From: UBA11606 sp965243715
GTDB taxonomy: Bacteria > Actinomycetota > Acidimicrobiia > Acidimicrobiales > Aldehydirespiratoraceae
Assembly: GCA_965243715.1 (NCBI GenBank)
Contig: CBDEVU010000018.1
Location: 124,001 to 188,000, forward strand
Direction of reading: 5' to 3'
Length of the DNA: 64,000 nucleotides
Shown: in pieces, positions 17,203 through 26,367 of the stretch
Layout of the letters: each line of letters starts with the position of its first letter
How positions within the stretch are numbered: the first letter of the stretch is position 1
The notes under the pieces: generated by a model
The model's database searches: none
Seen by the model: only the letters and a program-made list of their open reading frames with translations
Told to the model about the DNA's origin: nothing
Translations under genes and position numbers: made by a program

Positions 17203-17574
17203 ATGACCGAAGCGGCGAACGAGGTGATCGTGCTGACGGGGCTACGACTCATGTGCCTCTGCGGTGCCCTGCCTGAAGAGCAAGAGCGCCGTCAACCTTA
17301 CGAGTTTGACATCGAGATCACCGCCGACGTTAGCCGGGCGACCGTCAGCGATTCACTCCGCGACACGATCGACTACGGCGCGGTACTCGAACGTATCGAG
17401 GCCGTGACCGCGGCCGAGTCTTTCCAACTATTCGAGCGGATGGCAGCCCGCATTGTGGAGGCAATCATGGTCGACGAACGGGTTGCGGCCGTCACCATTG
17501 AAGTCCGCAAATTGCGCCCGCCCGTTCCCCAGGACTTGGCGTGGAGCGGGATTCGACTCACCCGATTCCGGTGA
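17203..17574 (+). CDS. folB: Dihydroneopterin aldolase
   Basis: Cleaves dihydroneopterin to the hydroxymethyl pterin used by FolK. The 123 residues contain VLTGLRLMCLCGALPEEQERRQPYEFDIEI and DTIDYGAVLERI, both typical. It ends overlapping folK (GTGA), which supports coupled translation. Confidence 0.92.
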   Translation: MTEAANEVIVLTGLRLMCLCGALPEEQERRQPYEFDIEITADVSRATVSDSLRDTIDYGAVLERIEAVTAAESFQLFERMAARIVEAIMVDERVAAVTIEVRKLRPPVPQDLAWSGIRLTRFR

Positions 17575-18041
17575 CCCACCGCGCCTTCCTCGGGTTAGGT
17601 TCGAATATGGGGGACCGAGTCGAGTACTTGGTTAGTGCAGTCGCCGCTATCCCCGATGTGTTTGCGGTGAGCGACGCTTACGAGACTGACCCCGTGGGTG
17701 GGGTCGACCAAGACCCGTTCTTGAATGTGGTGGTTGAGTTGCATACCGTGCTAGGGCCTCGGGCGCTACTCGGCGTTGGCCGTGAATGCGAGACGCAAGC
17801 CGAACGAGTGCGGGGGATTCGGTGGGGACCACGCACGCTCGATGTTGACGTGTTGTGGGTTGACGCAATGACAACGGCCGAGCCTGACCTGATCGTTCCG
17901 CATCCGCGCATGTTTGAACGGGCGTTTGTCCTTGTTCCGTTGGCTGACCTTGCCCCTGACCTGTTAGCGGCGGGGTACGACGTGGCCGCCGCGGCGAAGG
18001 CCGAAGGGGTTCGCCACGTCGGTCGGTTACCTGATGGCTGA
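17571..18041 (+). CDS. folK: 2-amino-4-hydroxy-6-hydroxymethyldihydropteridine diphosphokinase
   Basis: Pyrophosphorylates the pterin before FolP acts. The 156 residues begin MTHRAFLGLGSNMGDR and hold ETDPVGGVDQDPFLNVVVEL, RWGPRTLDVDVLW and VPHPRMFERAFVLVPLADLAPD. I take the GTG at 17571, overlapping the folB stop, rather than an earlier open codon at 17541, because LGLGSN is normally within the first ten residues. Confidence 0.92.
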   Translation: MTHRAFLGLGSNMGDRVEYLVSAVAAIPDVFAVSDAYETDPVGGVDQDPFLNVVVELHTVLGPRALLGVGRECETQAERVRGIRWGPRTLDVDVLWVDAMTTAEPDLIVPHPRMFERAFVLVPLADLAPDLLAAGYDVAAAAKAEGVRHVGRLPDG

Positions 18042-18097
18042 GCGCCGCGGCGGCGTGACAACGAGATAACCTCAGTCCCGAGGACTAGGCTGCGCCC

Positions 18098-18856
18098 ATG
18101 ATTGATCCGCCTCCGCCTCCACCCCCTGACCCTGCGGGCCTCCCGGGGCCGATCCCGACCATCGGCCGTTCGGCTGAGACTAGGGCGGCGAAGGTGCAAA
18201 AGCAGATAGTCAAAAAGGCCAAGGTCAACCTCGATCAAACCTCGGCGCCGACCGGCTCAGGAATCTTCGATCAACCCGTTTTGGTGGTGAACCAGAGAGT
18301 CAAGCTCATCGAACTCAATACGGAGTACGCCGTCTACGACCAGACCGGTACCCAGATCGGGGCGATCCGCCAGGTTGGCCAGACCGTGTTCAAGAAGATC
18401 GCCCGGTTCCTCTGGAGCCTCGATCAGTTCATGACTCATAGCTTCCAACTGGTTGACATTAACGGTGCGGTGCAACTCACGGTCACCCGGCCAGCTAAGT
18501 TCTTCAAGTCAAAGGTGCATGTTGCGGACGGGACCGGACGCCGGGTTGGGTCGATCGTCCAACAGAACATGATCGGCAAGATCCGGTTCTCGCTCGAGGC
18601 TGAGGGCCAACCCATCGGGTCGCTCAACGGCGAGAATTGGCGGGCCTGGAACTTCAACCTTCAAGACAACGCGGGCACCGAGGTCGGCCGCATCACCAAG
18701 ACATTCGAGGGTTTGGCTAAGACGATGTTCACCACCGCCGACAATTACGTACTTCAGATCCATAGCCCGTTAACCGAGCCCCTGCGTAGCCTAGTTGTGG
18801 CCTCGGCGGTCTCGGTAGATCTTGCGTTGAAGCAGGACTCTCGCGGGATGGGCTGA
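18098..18856 (+). CDS. Phospholipid scramblase / LURP-one-like protein
   Basis: A 252-residue protein with a proline-rich head (PPPPPPPDP), then the twisted-barrel fold of the scramblase/LURP-one superfamily. Repeated strands are LVVNQRVKLIELNTEYAVYD, HSFQLVDINGAVQLTVTRPAK, VHVADGTGRRVGSIVQQN and VLQIHSPLTEPLRSLVVAS. There is no signal peptide, and the final helix is only mildly hydrophobic. Its function in actinobacteria is not known. It sits alone between folK and coaX. Confidence 0.7.
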   Translation: MIDPPPPPPPDPAGLPGPIPTIGRSAETRAAKVQKQIVKKAKVNLDQTSAPTGSGIFDQPVLVVNQRVKLIELNTEYAVYDQTGTQIGAIRQVGQTVFKKIARFLWSLDQFMTHSFQLVDINGAVQLTVTRPAKFFKSKVHVADGTGRRVGSIVQQNMIGKIRFSLEAEGQPIGSLNGENWRAWNFNLQDNAGTEVGRITKTFEGLAKTMFTTADNYVLQIHSPLTEPLRSLVVASAVSVDLALKQDSRGMG

Positions 18857-18875
18857 GCGCCGGTAGCGTTCGCGC

Positions 18876-19667
18876 GTGCTTCTTACGATCGACGTTGGCA
18901 ACACGCAGACCGTTCTTGGGTTGTATGACCCTACCTCGACGACCGGCGAAGGGGCCGCCGCGGGCCTCGTCGATCACTGGCGTCTTTCCACCGATGCTGC
19001 TCGCACGAGCGACGAATACTCCGTCATGGTGCGCTCCTTGCTCGACACGGTCGGGGTTGACTTCGACGAAGATCTCCGCGGCGCGGCGATCTGTTCGGGT
19101 GTTCCCCGCATCCTGGCCAACCTGCGCCACATGGTCGATCGCTACCTGCCGGTGTCGCCGATTGTTATCGAACCCGGGGTCAAGACCGGCATGCCGATCC
19201 TCTACGACAATCCTAAAGAGGTTGGCGCCGACCGAATCGCCAATGCAATCGCGGCCTACGACCTCTACGGCGGTCCTACGGTGGTTGTCGATTTCGGTAC
19301 CGGTAACAACTTCGATGTCATCTCCGCCCGTGGTGAGTTCGTCGGAGGCGCCATTGCCCCCGGCATCGAGATCAGTTTGGATGCCTTGTTTGGTCGTGCC
19401 GCCATGCTTCGAGCAATCGAGTTGGTCGAACCCCGCGGCGTGATCGGCAAGTCGACCGTGGAGTCGATTCAGTCAGGGGCGGTGTACGGTTTTACCGCCA
19501 TGATCGACGGAATGGTGAAGCGTTTCGCGGCGGAAATCGGAGAAGTCAACGTGGTCGCCACGGGTGGACTGGCCCACCTGATCGTCCCCGTCTCGGCCAC
19601 CATCGAACATATCGAGCCTTTCTTGACCCTTCACGGTCTACGCCTCGTCTACAACCGAAACAGCTAG
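18876..19667 (+). CDS. coaX: Type III pantothenate kinase
   Basis: First step of coenzyme A synthesis. The 263 residues start MLLTIDVGNTQTVLGLYD (phosphate-1 motif) and contain PKEVGADRIANAIAA, VVDFGTGNNFDV, FVGGAIAPGIEISLDALF and VVATGGLAHLI. In most CoaX proteins the motif is DFGTAT; here it is DFGTGN, a mild variant. The start is GTG. lysS begins 2 bp after the stop. Confidence 0.92.
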   Translation: MLLTIDVGNTQTVLGLYDPTSTTGEGAAAGLVDHWRLSTDAARTSDEYSVMVRSLLDTVGVDFDEDLRGAAICSGVPRILANLRHMVDRYLPVSPIVIEPGVKTGMPILYDNPKEVGADRIANAIAAYDLYGGPTVVVDFGTGNNFDVISARGEFVGGAIAPGIEISLDALFGRAAMLRAIELVEPRGVIGKSTVESIQSGAVYGFTAMIDGMVKRFAAEIGEVNVVATGGLAHLIVPVSATIEHIEPFLTLHGLRLVYNRNS

Positions 19668-19669
19668 CT

Positions 19670-21127
19670 ATGGCCCGCGACTCAACTTATCCGTATCGCT
19701 TCGACGTCAGCCACTCGACCGAGCAGATCCAGCGCACCCACCGCGAACTCGAAGCGGGCTGTGAGACCGACCAAATCGTCACCGTCGCTGGTCGTCTTAT
19801 GCTCCGGCGCGATCAGGGCAAGATCGCCTTCGGTTCGCTACAAGACTCGACTGGTCGAATTCAACTCTTCGCCCGAGCCCAAAGCACCCCCGATTTCGAC
19901 GGTTTTACCGGCCTGTCGATTGGCGACTGGATCGCCGTGACCGGCATCGTGATGATGACCCGCCGCGGCGAGTTATCGGTGCGGGTCGACGAGTGGACGG
20001 TTCTGGCCGCGGCGCAGCGTCCCTTCCCCGATAAGTGGCACGGGATTTCTGATCCCGACACCCGGTACCGCCAGCGTTATGTCGATTTGTGGGTCACTGA
20101 GGAGTCGCGGGTGGCCTTTCGCCAGCGGTCCGAGATTGTGGCCACGATGCGCCGCCTGCTTCACGATCAAGATTTCATCGAAGTCGAGACCCCGATCCTG
20201 CAGCCCATCCCCGGCGGTGCGTTGGCCCGCCCTTTCGCGACCCACCACAACGCCCTCGACACCGAACTGTATCTGCGTATCGCTCCCGAACTTTACCTCA
20301 AGCGTCTCGTGGTTGGGGGCATGGAGAAGGTGTTCGAGATCGGCCGAGTGTTTCGCAACGAAGGCCTCTCGACTCGACATAATCCTGAGTTCACCATGCT
20401 CGAGTTGTACTGGGCGTATGCCGACCACGGCGACATGATGCGCCTCACGGAGGAACTCGTGGCGGGAATCGCCGAACGGGTCCTCGGATCGACCACTTTG
20501 GACTACGATGGCCGCGAGGTCGATCTGGCACCGCCGTGGCGCCGCGCCACGATGGAGGAACTCATCTTCGAACACGCTGGGGTCGAGGTGTCGCTCAGCA
20601 CGCCGATCGATGAACTGCGGGCCCACAGCCAGAAGTTTGGCGTCGAGGTACTGGGTCACTACGGACCGGGCAAGCTGATCCTCGAGATCTACGAAAAAAC
20701 CTGCGAGGCCGAATTGTGGGGTCCGATCTTCGTTACCGACTATCCCATTGAGGTGTCTCCGCTGTCTCGTGAGCATCGTGACCGCCCCGGCTACACCGAG
20801 CGTTTCGAAGCCATCGTGGCAGGGCGAGAACTTTGCAACGGATTCTCTGAGCTCACCGATCCTGTAATTCAACGCCAGCGCTTCGAGGCGCAGGAGGCCG
20901 AAGGGGCAGCGGGCGACGACGAGGCGATGGTCGTCGACGAGGACTACCTGCGCGCCCTCGAGTATGGCTTGCCGGGCACAGCGGGCCTCGGTGTTGGCAT
21001 TGATCGCCTGGTGATGTTGCTCACTGGGGCCACCACCATCCGCGATGTGGTGTTATTCCCGACCCTGCGGACCGAGCAAACCCGAGCGGCGGAGCTAGAA
21101 AAAGCTGAGCTAGACCTCGGCGAGTAG
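19670..21127 (+). CDS. lysS: Lysyl-tRNA synthetase, class II
   Basis: Charges tRNA-Lys. The 485 residues start with an OB-fold anticodon-binding domain (VTVAGRLMLRRDQGKIAFGSLQD). They continue with the three class II motifs: motif 1 around RQRYVDLW, motif 2 FEIGRVFRNEGLSTRHNPEFTMLELYWAYADH, and motif 3 GLGVGIDRLVMLLTG. It follows coaX directly. Its end runs into a short tandem repeat. Confidence 0.95.
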   Translation: MARDSTYPYRFDVSHSTEQIQRTHRELEAGCETDQIVTVAGRLMLRRDQGKIAFGSLQDSTGRIQLFARAQSTPDFDGFTGLSIGDWIAVTGIVMMTRRGELSVRVDEWTVLAAAQRPFPDKWHGISDPDTRYRQRYVDLWVTEESRVAFRQRSEIVATMRRLLHDQDFIEVETPILQPIPGGALARPFATHHNALDTELYLRIAPELYLKRLVVGGMEKVFEIGRVFRNEGLSTRHNPEFTMLELYWAYADHGDMMRLTEELVAGIAERVLGSTTLDYDGREVDLAPPWRRATMEELIFEHAGVEVSLSTPIDELRAHSQKFGVEVLGHYGPGKLILEIYEKTCEAELWGPIFVTDYPIEVSPLSREHRDRPGYTERFEAIVAGRELCNGFSELTDPVIQRQRFEAQEAEGAAGDDEAMVVDEDYLRALEYGLPGTAGLGVGIDRLVMLLTGATTIRDVVLFPTLRTEQTRAAELEKAELDLGE

Positions 21128-21148
21128 GGGCGAGTAGGGGCGAGCAGG
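21121..21148. repeat. Short tandem repeat at the lysS stop
   Basis: The 10-bp unit CGAGTAGGGG occurs twice, then a variant CGAGCAGG. The first unit contains the lysS stop codon. It separates the two convergent genes lysS and the prenyl synthase. Confidence 0.8.
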
Positions 21149-22165
21149 TCAGCGGGGCTTGCCGGAGAAGCGCTTACGGCCGCGTGGGGCGGTCGCCCGC
21201 TCGATGAGTGTGTCGCTAGCTGCTCGTAGCGCCCGGGCGCCAGGCGTGTCGGGTAGATTGGTGAGCGTCCCCGCGGCCTTGTCGGCCCACGAACGCGCCA
21301 CAGCCAACGCGGCTTGCCCACCGTTGGTCTGGCGTACAAGATCACGGGCGTGATCTCGTTCGCTGACGGTGATTTCGGGAGTGAGTAGGCGGCGTAACTC
21401 CTCACCGAAGCGGTCGTCTGTGAGGGCATGGATGACGGGGAGCGTGTAGATGCCTTCGATTAGATCGTGACCCGCGGGCTTTCCGAGTTCGTCGTCGGTG
21501 GCAATAATGTCGAGAATGTCGTCGACAACCTGAAAGGCCATTCCGTAGGCGAAACCGAACTCCGTTAGCGCCTCAACTGCGGGCCGGGGTAGCTCGCCGA
21601 CGATGGCACCGATACGACACGCCGTTGCGAGCAGCGATGCGGTCTTCCCAGTGATCGATTCCTCATAACGTTCGACTGTACGCGACGGGTCGTAGGCCGA
21701 TTCCAGCTCAAGAATCTGTCCTTCGCACAGTTTGGTGATGGTTGTGGCGAGCAGTCCCGCGACTTCGGTACCGAGGCCCGACGCTAGTTCGGAAGCCCGG
21801 CCGAGCAGGTAGTCGCCCGCGAGGATCGCTCGGAGGTTACCCCACTTGGCGTTGACACTTTTGACCCCGCGGCGGGTCGTCGCGTTGTCCATGACGTCGT
21901 CGTGGTAAAGCGAGCCGATGTGGACGAGTTCGACGGCACAACCGCCGCGAATGACGTTGATCGACGCCGGTACGCCCGTAGGGTCAAGCACCGCGGAGGA
22001 GGCGATGGAGAAACCGGGACGGACTCGCTTGCCGCCCGCCTTGATGAGGTGCCCGGCGATCTCGGTGAGGAAGTCACCGTCGGCTTGGACGACGCGAAGT
22101 AGTTCGGTTTCGGTGCGACGGAGGTCGTCTTCCATTGATGGAAGGATCGAAAGCGGGTGGGCCAC
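21149..22165 (-). CDS. Polyprenyl diphosphate synthase (long-chain trans-prenyltransferase)
   Basis: Makes the isoprenoid chain of quinones or lipid carriers. The 338 residues show the first Asp-rich motif in LYHDDVMDNATTRRG, the second in QVVDDILDI, and GKTASLLATACRIGA plus GHDLIEGIYTLPVIHAL between and after them. Family members with this pattern make C35-C45 chains, probably for menaquinone. The start is GTG; the C-terminus is basic (RGRKRFSGKPR). Confidence 0.88.
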   Translation of the reverse strand: MAHPLSILPSMEDDLRRTETELLRVVQADGDFLTEIAGHLIKAGGKRVRPGFSIASSAVLDPTGVPASINVIRGGCAVELVHIGSLYHDDVMDNATTRRGVKSVNAKWGNLRAILAGDYLLGRASELASGLGTEVAGLLATTITKLCEGQILELESAYDPSRTVERYEESITGKTASLLATACRIGAIVGELPRPAVEALTEFGFAYGMAFQVVDDILDIIATDDELGKPAGHDLIEGIYTLPVIHALTDDRFGEELRRLLTPEITVSERDHARDLVRQTNGGQAALAVARSWADKAAGTLTNLPDTPGARALRAASDTLIERATAPRGRKRFSGKPR

Positions 22166-22263
22166 GATCCTACGCTACGCCCACCGCTTGATAGTCCACG
22201 CTGTACACTTGGTTACCTGAGAGATGTTTCTCGTGTTTTGATCCCACCAGGGAGGGCAAGCCG

Positions 22264-24807
22264 ATGTTCGAGCGTTTTACTGATAGGGCTCGACGAGTAG
22301 TAGTGCTGGCGCAAGAAGAAGCGCGCTTGCTCAACCATAACTACATCGGTACCGAGCATATTTTGCTAGGGCTCATCCACGAGGGCGAAGGGGTGGCGGC
22401 CAAAGCCCTCGAGTCATTAGGGATCAGCCTCGAAGCGGTTCGCAACCAAGTCGAAGAGTTGATCGGCCAGGGTGGTTCGTCGCCCTCGGGTCATATCCCC
22501 TTCACCCCGCGGGCCAAGAAAGTTCTTGAACTCAGCCTCCGCGAGGCGTTGCAACTAGGCCACAACTACATCGGCACCGAACACATCTTGCTCGGCCTCA
22601 TCCGCGAAGGCGAGGGTGTAGCGGCGCAGGTACTCGTCAAACTGGGCGCCGACCTCAACCGCGTTCGCCAGCAGGTCATCCAGCAGCTATCGGGCTTCTC
22701 TGGTGCTGGCTCCGAGGGTGGTAGCAGCGGAAGTGGTTCGAGCGACAAGGCGGGGGCCAGCGCTGGCGGTTCCGGCGGCGATTCCGCATCTGGTTCCTTG
22801 GTGCTCGACCAGTTCGGCCGCAACCTCACCCAGGCCGCTCGCGAAAAAGCTCTCGATCCGGTCATTGGCCGCAGTCGCGAGACCGAGCGAATCATGCAGA
22901 TCCTGAGCCGCCGGACCAAGAACAACCCAGTGCTCGTCGGCGAACCAGGAGTGGGCAAGACTGCCATCGTCGAAGGGCTCGCTCAGTCTATCGCCGTTGA
23001 CACGGTCCCTGAGACGCTTGCCGGCAAGCAGTTGTACACGCTCGACCTCGGGGCGTTAGTGGCGGGTTCTCGTTACCGCGGCGATTTTGAGGAGCGGCTC
23101 AAGAAGGTGCTGAAGGAGATCAAGTCGCGCGGCGACATCATCCTTTTCATCGATGAGATTCACACCCTCGTCGGTGCTGGCGCAGCAGAAGGCGCGATAG
23201 ATGCGGCCTCGATCCTCAAGCCGATGCTGGCCCGGGGAGAACTGCAAACCATTGGCGCGACTACCCTCGACGAGTACCGCAAATACCTTGAGAAGGACGC
23301 GGCTCTAGAGCGTCGCTTCCAAAAGGTGGTGGTTGAGGAGCCGTCGGTCCCTCACACCATCGAGATTCTCAAGGGTCTGCGCGACCGGTACGAAACCCAT
23401 CATCGGGTCACTATCACCGATCAGGCGCTCGTGGCCGCGGCGAACTTAGCCGATCGCTATATCTCCGATCGTTACCTGCCAGACAAGGCTATTGATCTCA
23501 TCGACGAATCTGGCTCGCGTCTGCGGATCAAGCGTATGGTGACCCCGCCCCAGTACAAAGAGCTTGAATCCGAACTCGCCGTGGTTATCCGTGAGAAAAA
23601 AGAGGCCGTTGAGGGCCAGCAGTTCGAAGAAGCGGGTCGCCTGCGCGACAAGGAGAAGGAACTCTTAGCCCGTCGCGACGCCATGGAAGGCGAGGCAAAA
23701 GCCTCGGGCGTCGATCTCTTTGATGAGGTTGACGAAGAGTCCATCGCCGAGGTGCTGTCGCTGTGGACAGGCATCCCCGTCTACAAGCTCACCGAGGAAG
23801 AAACCCAGAAGTTGCTCCGCATGGAAGACGAGCTACACAAGCGGGTCATCGGCCAAGAGGACTCCGTCAAGGCCGTCAGCCAGGCCATCCGCCGAACCCG
23901 GGCTGGCCTTAAGGATCCCAAGCGTCCGAGCGGTTCGTTCATCTTCCTCGGTCCATCTGGCGTGGGTAAGACTGAACTGGCCAAGACTCTCGCTGATTTT
24001 TTGTTTGGCGACGAGTCTGCGCTCATCAGTCTCGACATGTCCGAGTACCAAGAAAAGCACACGGTCAGTCGCCTTGTGGGTTCCCCTCCCGGCTACGTCG
24101 GCTACGACGAAGGGGGCCAGCTCACGGAGAAAGTGCGCCGCAAGCCGTTCTCCGTCGTGTTGTTCGACGAGGTCGAAAAGGCACACCCGGATGTTTTTAA
24201 CACCCTTTTGCAGATCCTAGAAGAGGGTCGTCTTACTGACTCGCAGGGGCGTACCGTCGATTTCCGTAACACCGTGCTCATCATGACCTCGAACCTCGGT
24301 ACCAAGGACCTTCGCAAGGCAAATCTCGGTTTCACCAAAGCCGACGAAGCTGTCAATTACGAAAGGATGAAAGAAAAGGTCAACGAGGCCCTCAAGGCTC
24401 ATTTCCGACCGGAGTTCTTGAACCGCATCGACGACGTGATCATTTTCCACGAACTCGCTCAGAGTGAGGTTCGCCAGATTGTCGACCTGATGACGGTTCG
24501 CGTCGCGGATCAATTGGGAGGCCAGGGTATGGGTCTTGAACTCACCGATGCGGCCAAGGACTATCTCGCCGAGAAGGGTTACGACCCCACGCTGGGGGCT
24601 CGCCCGTTGCGTCGGGCACTGCAGCGACTAGTCGAGGACCCGCTGTCGGAGAAGCTTCTTTATAAGGAGTTCCGCGCCGGTGAGATCATTATTGTTGATG
24701 TCGAGCCGGATCCTGACGATGACGGCGCGCCGCACGTCGTGTTTCGCTCGATTGAGGGGTTTGAGTCTCCTAACCCCGAACTCGAAGACGCTCTCGACCC
24801 ATTCTGA
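22264..24807 (+). CDS. clpC: ATP-dependent Clp protease ATP-binding subunit ClpC
   Basis: AAA+ unfoldase that feeds ClpP. The 847 residues have two Clp_N repeats (residues about 1-140). A Gly/Ser-rich linker near 155-180 follows. The first AAA module has Walker A GEPGVGKT and a UVR-like segment near 425-470. The second module has GPSGVGKT and the C-terminal D2-small domain. It is preceded by AGGGAGG-like sequence before the ATG at 22264. It stands alone, divergent from the prenyl synthase. Confidence 0.95.
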   Translation: MFERFTDRARRVVVLAQEEARLLNHNYIGTEHILLGLIHEGEGVAAKALESLGISLEAVRNQVEELIGQGGSSPSGHIPFTPRAKKVLELSLREALQLGHNYIGTEHILLGLIREGEGVAAQVLVKLGADLNRVRQQVIQQLSGFSGAGSEGGSSGSGSSDKAGASAGGSGGDSASGSLVLDQFGRNLTQAAREKALDPVIGRSRETERIMQILSRRTKNNPVLVGEPGVGKTAIVEGLAQSIAVDTVPETLAGKQLYTLDLGALVAGSRYRGDFEERLKKVLKEIKSRGDIILFIDEIHTLVGAGAAEGAIDAASILKPMLARGELQTIGATTLDEYRKYLEKDAALERRFQKVVVEEPSVPHTIEILKGLRDRYETHHRVTITDQALVAAANLADRYISDRYLPDKAIDLIDESGSRLRIKRMVTPPQYKELESELAVVIREKKEAVEGQQFEEAGRLRDKEKELLARRDAMEGEAKASGVDLFDEVDEESIAEVLSLWTGIPVYKLTEEETQKLLRMEDELHKRVIGQEDSVKAVSQAIRRTRAGLKDPKRPSGSFIFLGPSGVGKTELAKTLADFLFGDESALISLDMSEYQEKHTVSRLVGSPPGYVGYDEGGQLTEKVRRKPFSVVLFDEVEKAHPDVFNTLLQILEEGRLTDSQGRTVDFRNTVLIMTSNLGTKDLRKANLGFTKADEAVNYERMKEKVNEALKAHFRPEFLNRIDDVIIFHELAQSEVRQIVDLMTVRVADQLGGQGMGLELTDAAKDYLAEKGYDPTLGARPLRRALQRLVEDPLSEKLLYKEFRAGEIIIVDVEPDPDDDGAPHVVFRSIEGFESPNPELEDALDPF

Positions 24808-24861
24808 GCGGGTGGCCGCTCATCAAGTCGTTCAACGTCTAGCTTCGGGAGGGTGAGTCTG

Positions 24862-26337
24862 GTGCGCATGCTGGTGTTGGGTCTCCTCATGGCCGTTCTT
24901 GTCGGTGCCTGCCGTGTCGATACGCAGGTCGATATCGTGGTTGCCGCTGATGGATCGGGCACGGTCAAAGTCACCATCGTGGCCGACGCGGAAGCTGTTG
25001 CCTTAGTGGCCGACGATCTCGCCGAGTTTCGCTTCGACGATTTGAACCGAGCCGGGTGGGATGTTATTGGTCCCATTGACGAGGACGGCGGCCTCACCTT
25101 GGTGGCGCGCAAGCCCTTCGAGTCATCGGCAGAACTGCCCTACGTCCTCGCTGAAATTGTGGGGACCGACACGGTCTTTCGTGACGTGCTGCTGGAGTCT
25201 TCCCACGATTTCTCCTCGGTCGGCTTGAGGGGCGCCATGACGCGCTATTCGTTCTCCGGCACGGTCGACCCGAACCCTGACTTGGAACTGCTGGGGGACG
25301 ATCTCTTATCGGGCTTATTCGACAACGCACCCCTCGGGCGGTCACTGCTTGCGGTCGAATCTGACGCCGGTGCACCGTTTGCGACAACTCTCGGCCTTGT
25401 CTTGTCGCTCGAACTGGCCGCCAGTGTCTCGTCGGAGACCGGCGAGGTCGTTGACGACACCGTCACTTGGACTTTCGCCTATGGCGACGAGGTGGCGGAA
25501 CTTGCCGCCTCGTCCACCACGGAGGACATATTGCCCCGGGTTTGGGCCACGGTTGGCCTAGTCGCCATCTTCTTGTTGGCCCTCGTTTTGCTCAGCCGGT
25601 TAGGTAGTTACTTACTGGCGAAACTACGGACGCCCAAGGGACGTCGCCGTCGTGACCAGCGCCAACGCCAGCAACGAGCCGCTACTCGCGAGGCCGAGGC
25701 CAACAGGCCGCGCCGCCGCCTGCTGCGATTGTTAGTAGTCGACGTTCACGGGGTCATTGTTCGTCCTACCGATCCGGGCGAGAATTTGCTTTTGCCGCTG
25801 ATCATCGCCGAGCGACCCGAAGCCGATCCTTTGGCCATCCGCGAGTACCACCGCCAGCTCATTCTCGGCCGACTTTCCCCCGAGGAGTTCTGGAGCGAGG
25901 TCGGACTGGGTCCCATGGCCGACGAGATTGAGACCCGCTACCTTTCGTCCTTCCGGCTCGTTCCAGGCCTTCATCCGTTCCTTGACCGCATGGCCAACAG
26001 TCGGTTGCCGGTTGCCGCCGTTGGTAACCAACCGCGGGCGTGGGGCGCTCGCCTGCGGCGTATGGCTTCGCTCGATGGGTTGGTCACATCGTGGGTAGTT
26101 AGCGGCGATGTGGGCTCGACCCTTCCGGAACCGGCCCTGTTTGAGGCAACCCGGCGAACCATGTCGGTGGACCTATACGACTGTTTCTATCTCTCTAACG
26201 TTGTGGCCCACCTCGATGCGGCCAAGGAGTTGGGCATGGCAACCGGATTCTTCGTAACCGGTGTCGAGGAGGCGCCCGAAACCGAACACGCCCTCGTGCG
26301 AGGCTTTGAGGACCTGTTGCAAAGCCGAGTGTCCTGA
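24862..26337 (+). CDS. Lipoprotein-membrane-HAD fusion protein
   Basis: A 491-residue protein of unusual build. It has a signal peptide with lipobox LVGAC and an LppM-like beta-rich domain of about 200 residues (VDIVVAADGSGTVKVTI). A membrane helix follows (VWATVGLVAIFLLALVLLSRLG), then a very basic stretch. A cytoplasmic HAD-like domain comes last: LLVVDVHGVIV as motif 1, AAVGNQPRAW in place of the usual motif 2 Ser-Asn, and CFYLSNVVAHLDAAKELGM as motif 4. In motif 1 the second Asp is His, so phosphatase activity is doubtful. GGGAGG supports GTG 24862; GTG 24853 is also open. Confidence 0.65.
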   Translation: MRMLVLGLLMAVLVGACRVDTQVDIVVAADGSGTVKVTIVADAEAVALVADDLAEFRFDDLNRAGWDVIGPIDEDGGLTLVARKPFESSAELPYVLAEIVGTDTVFRDVLLESSHDFSSVGLRGAMTRYSFSGTVDPNPDLELLGDDLLSGLFDNAPLGRSLLAVESDAGAPFATTLGLVLSLELAASVSSETGEVVDDTVTWTFAYGDEVAELAASSTTEDILPRVWATVGLVAIFLLALVLLSRLGSYLLAKLRTPKGRRRRDQRQRQQRAATREAEANRPRRRLLRLLVVDVHGVIVRPTDPGENLLLPLIIAERPEADPLAIREYHRQLILGRLSPEEFWSEVGLGPMADEIETRYLSSFRLVPGLHPFLDRMANSRLPVAAVGNQPRAWGARLRRMASLDGLVTSWVVSGDVGSTLPEPALFEATRRTMSVDLYDCFYLSNVVAHLDAAKELGMATGFFVTGVEEAPETEHALVRGFEDLLQSRVS

Positions 26338-26367
26338 GCGTCACTGGCGCTGCCTAAGGTGGCATCT

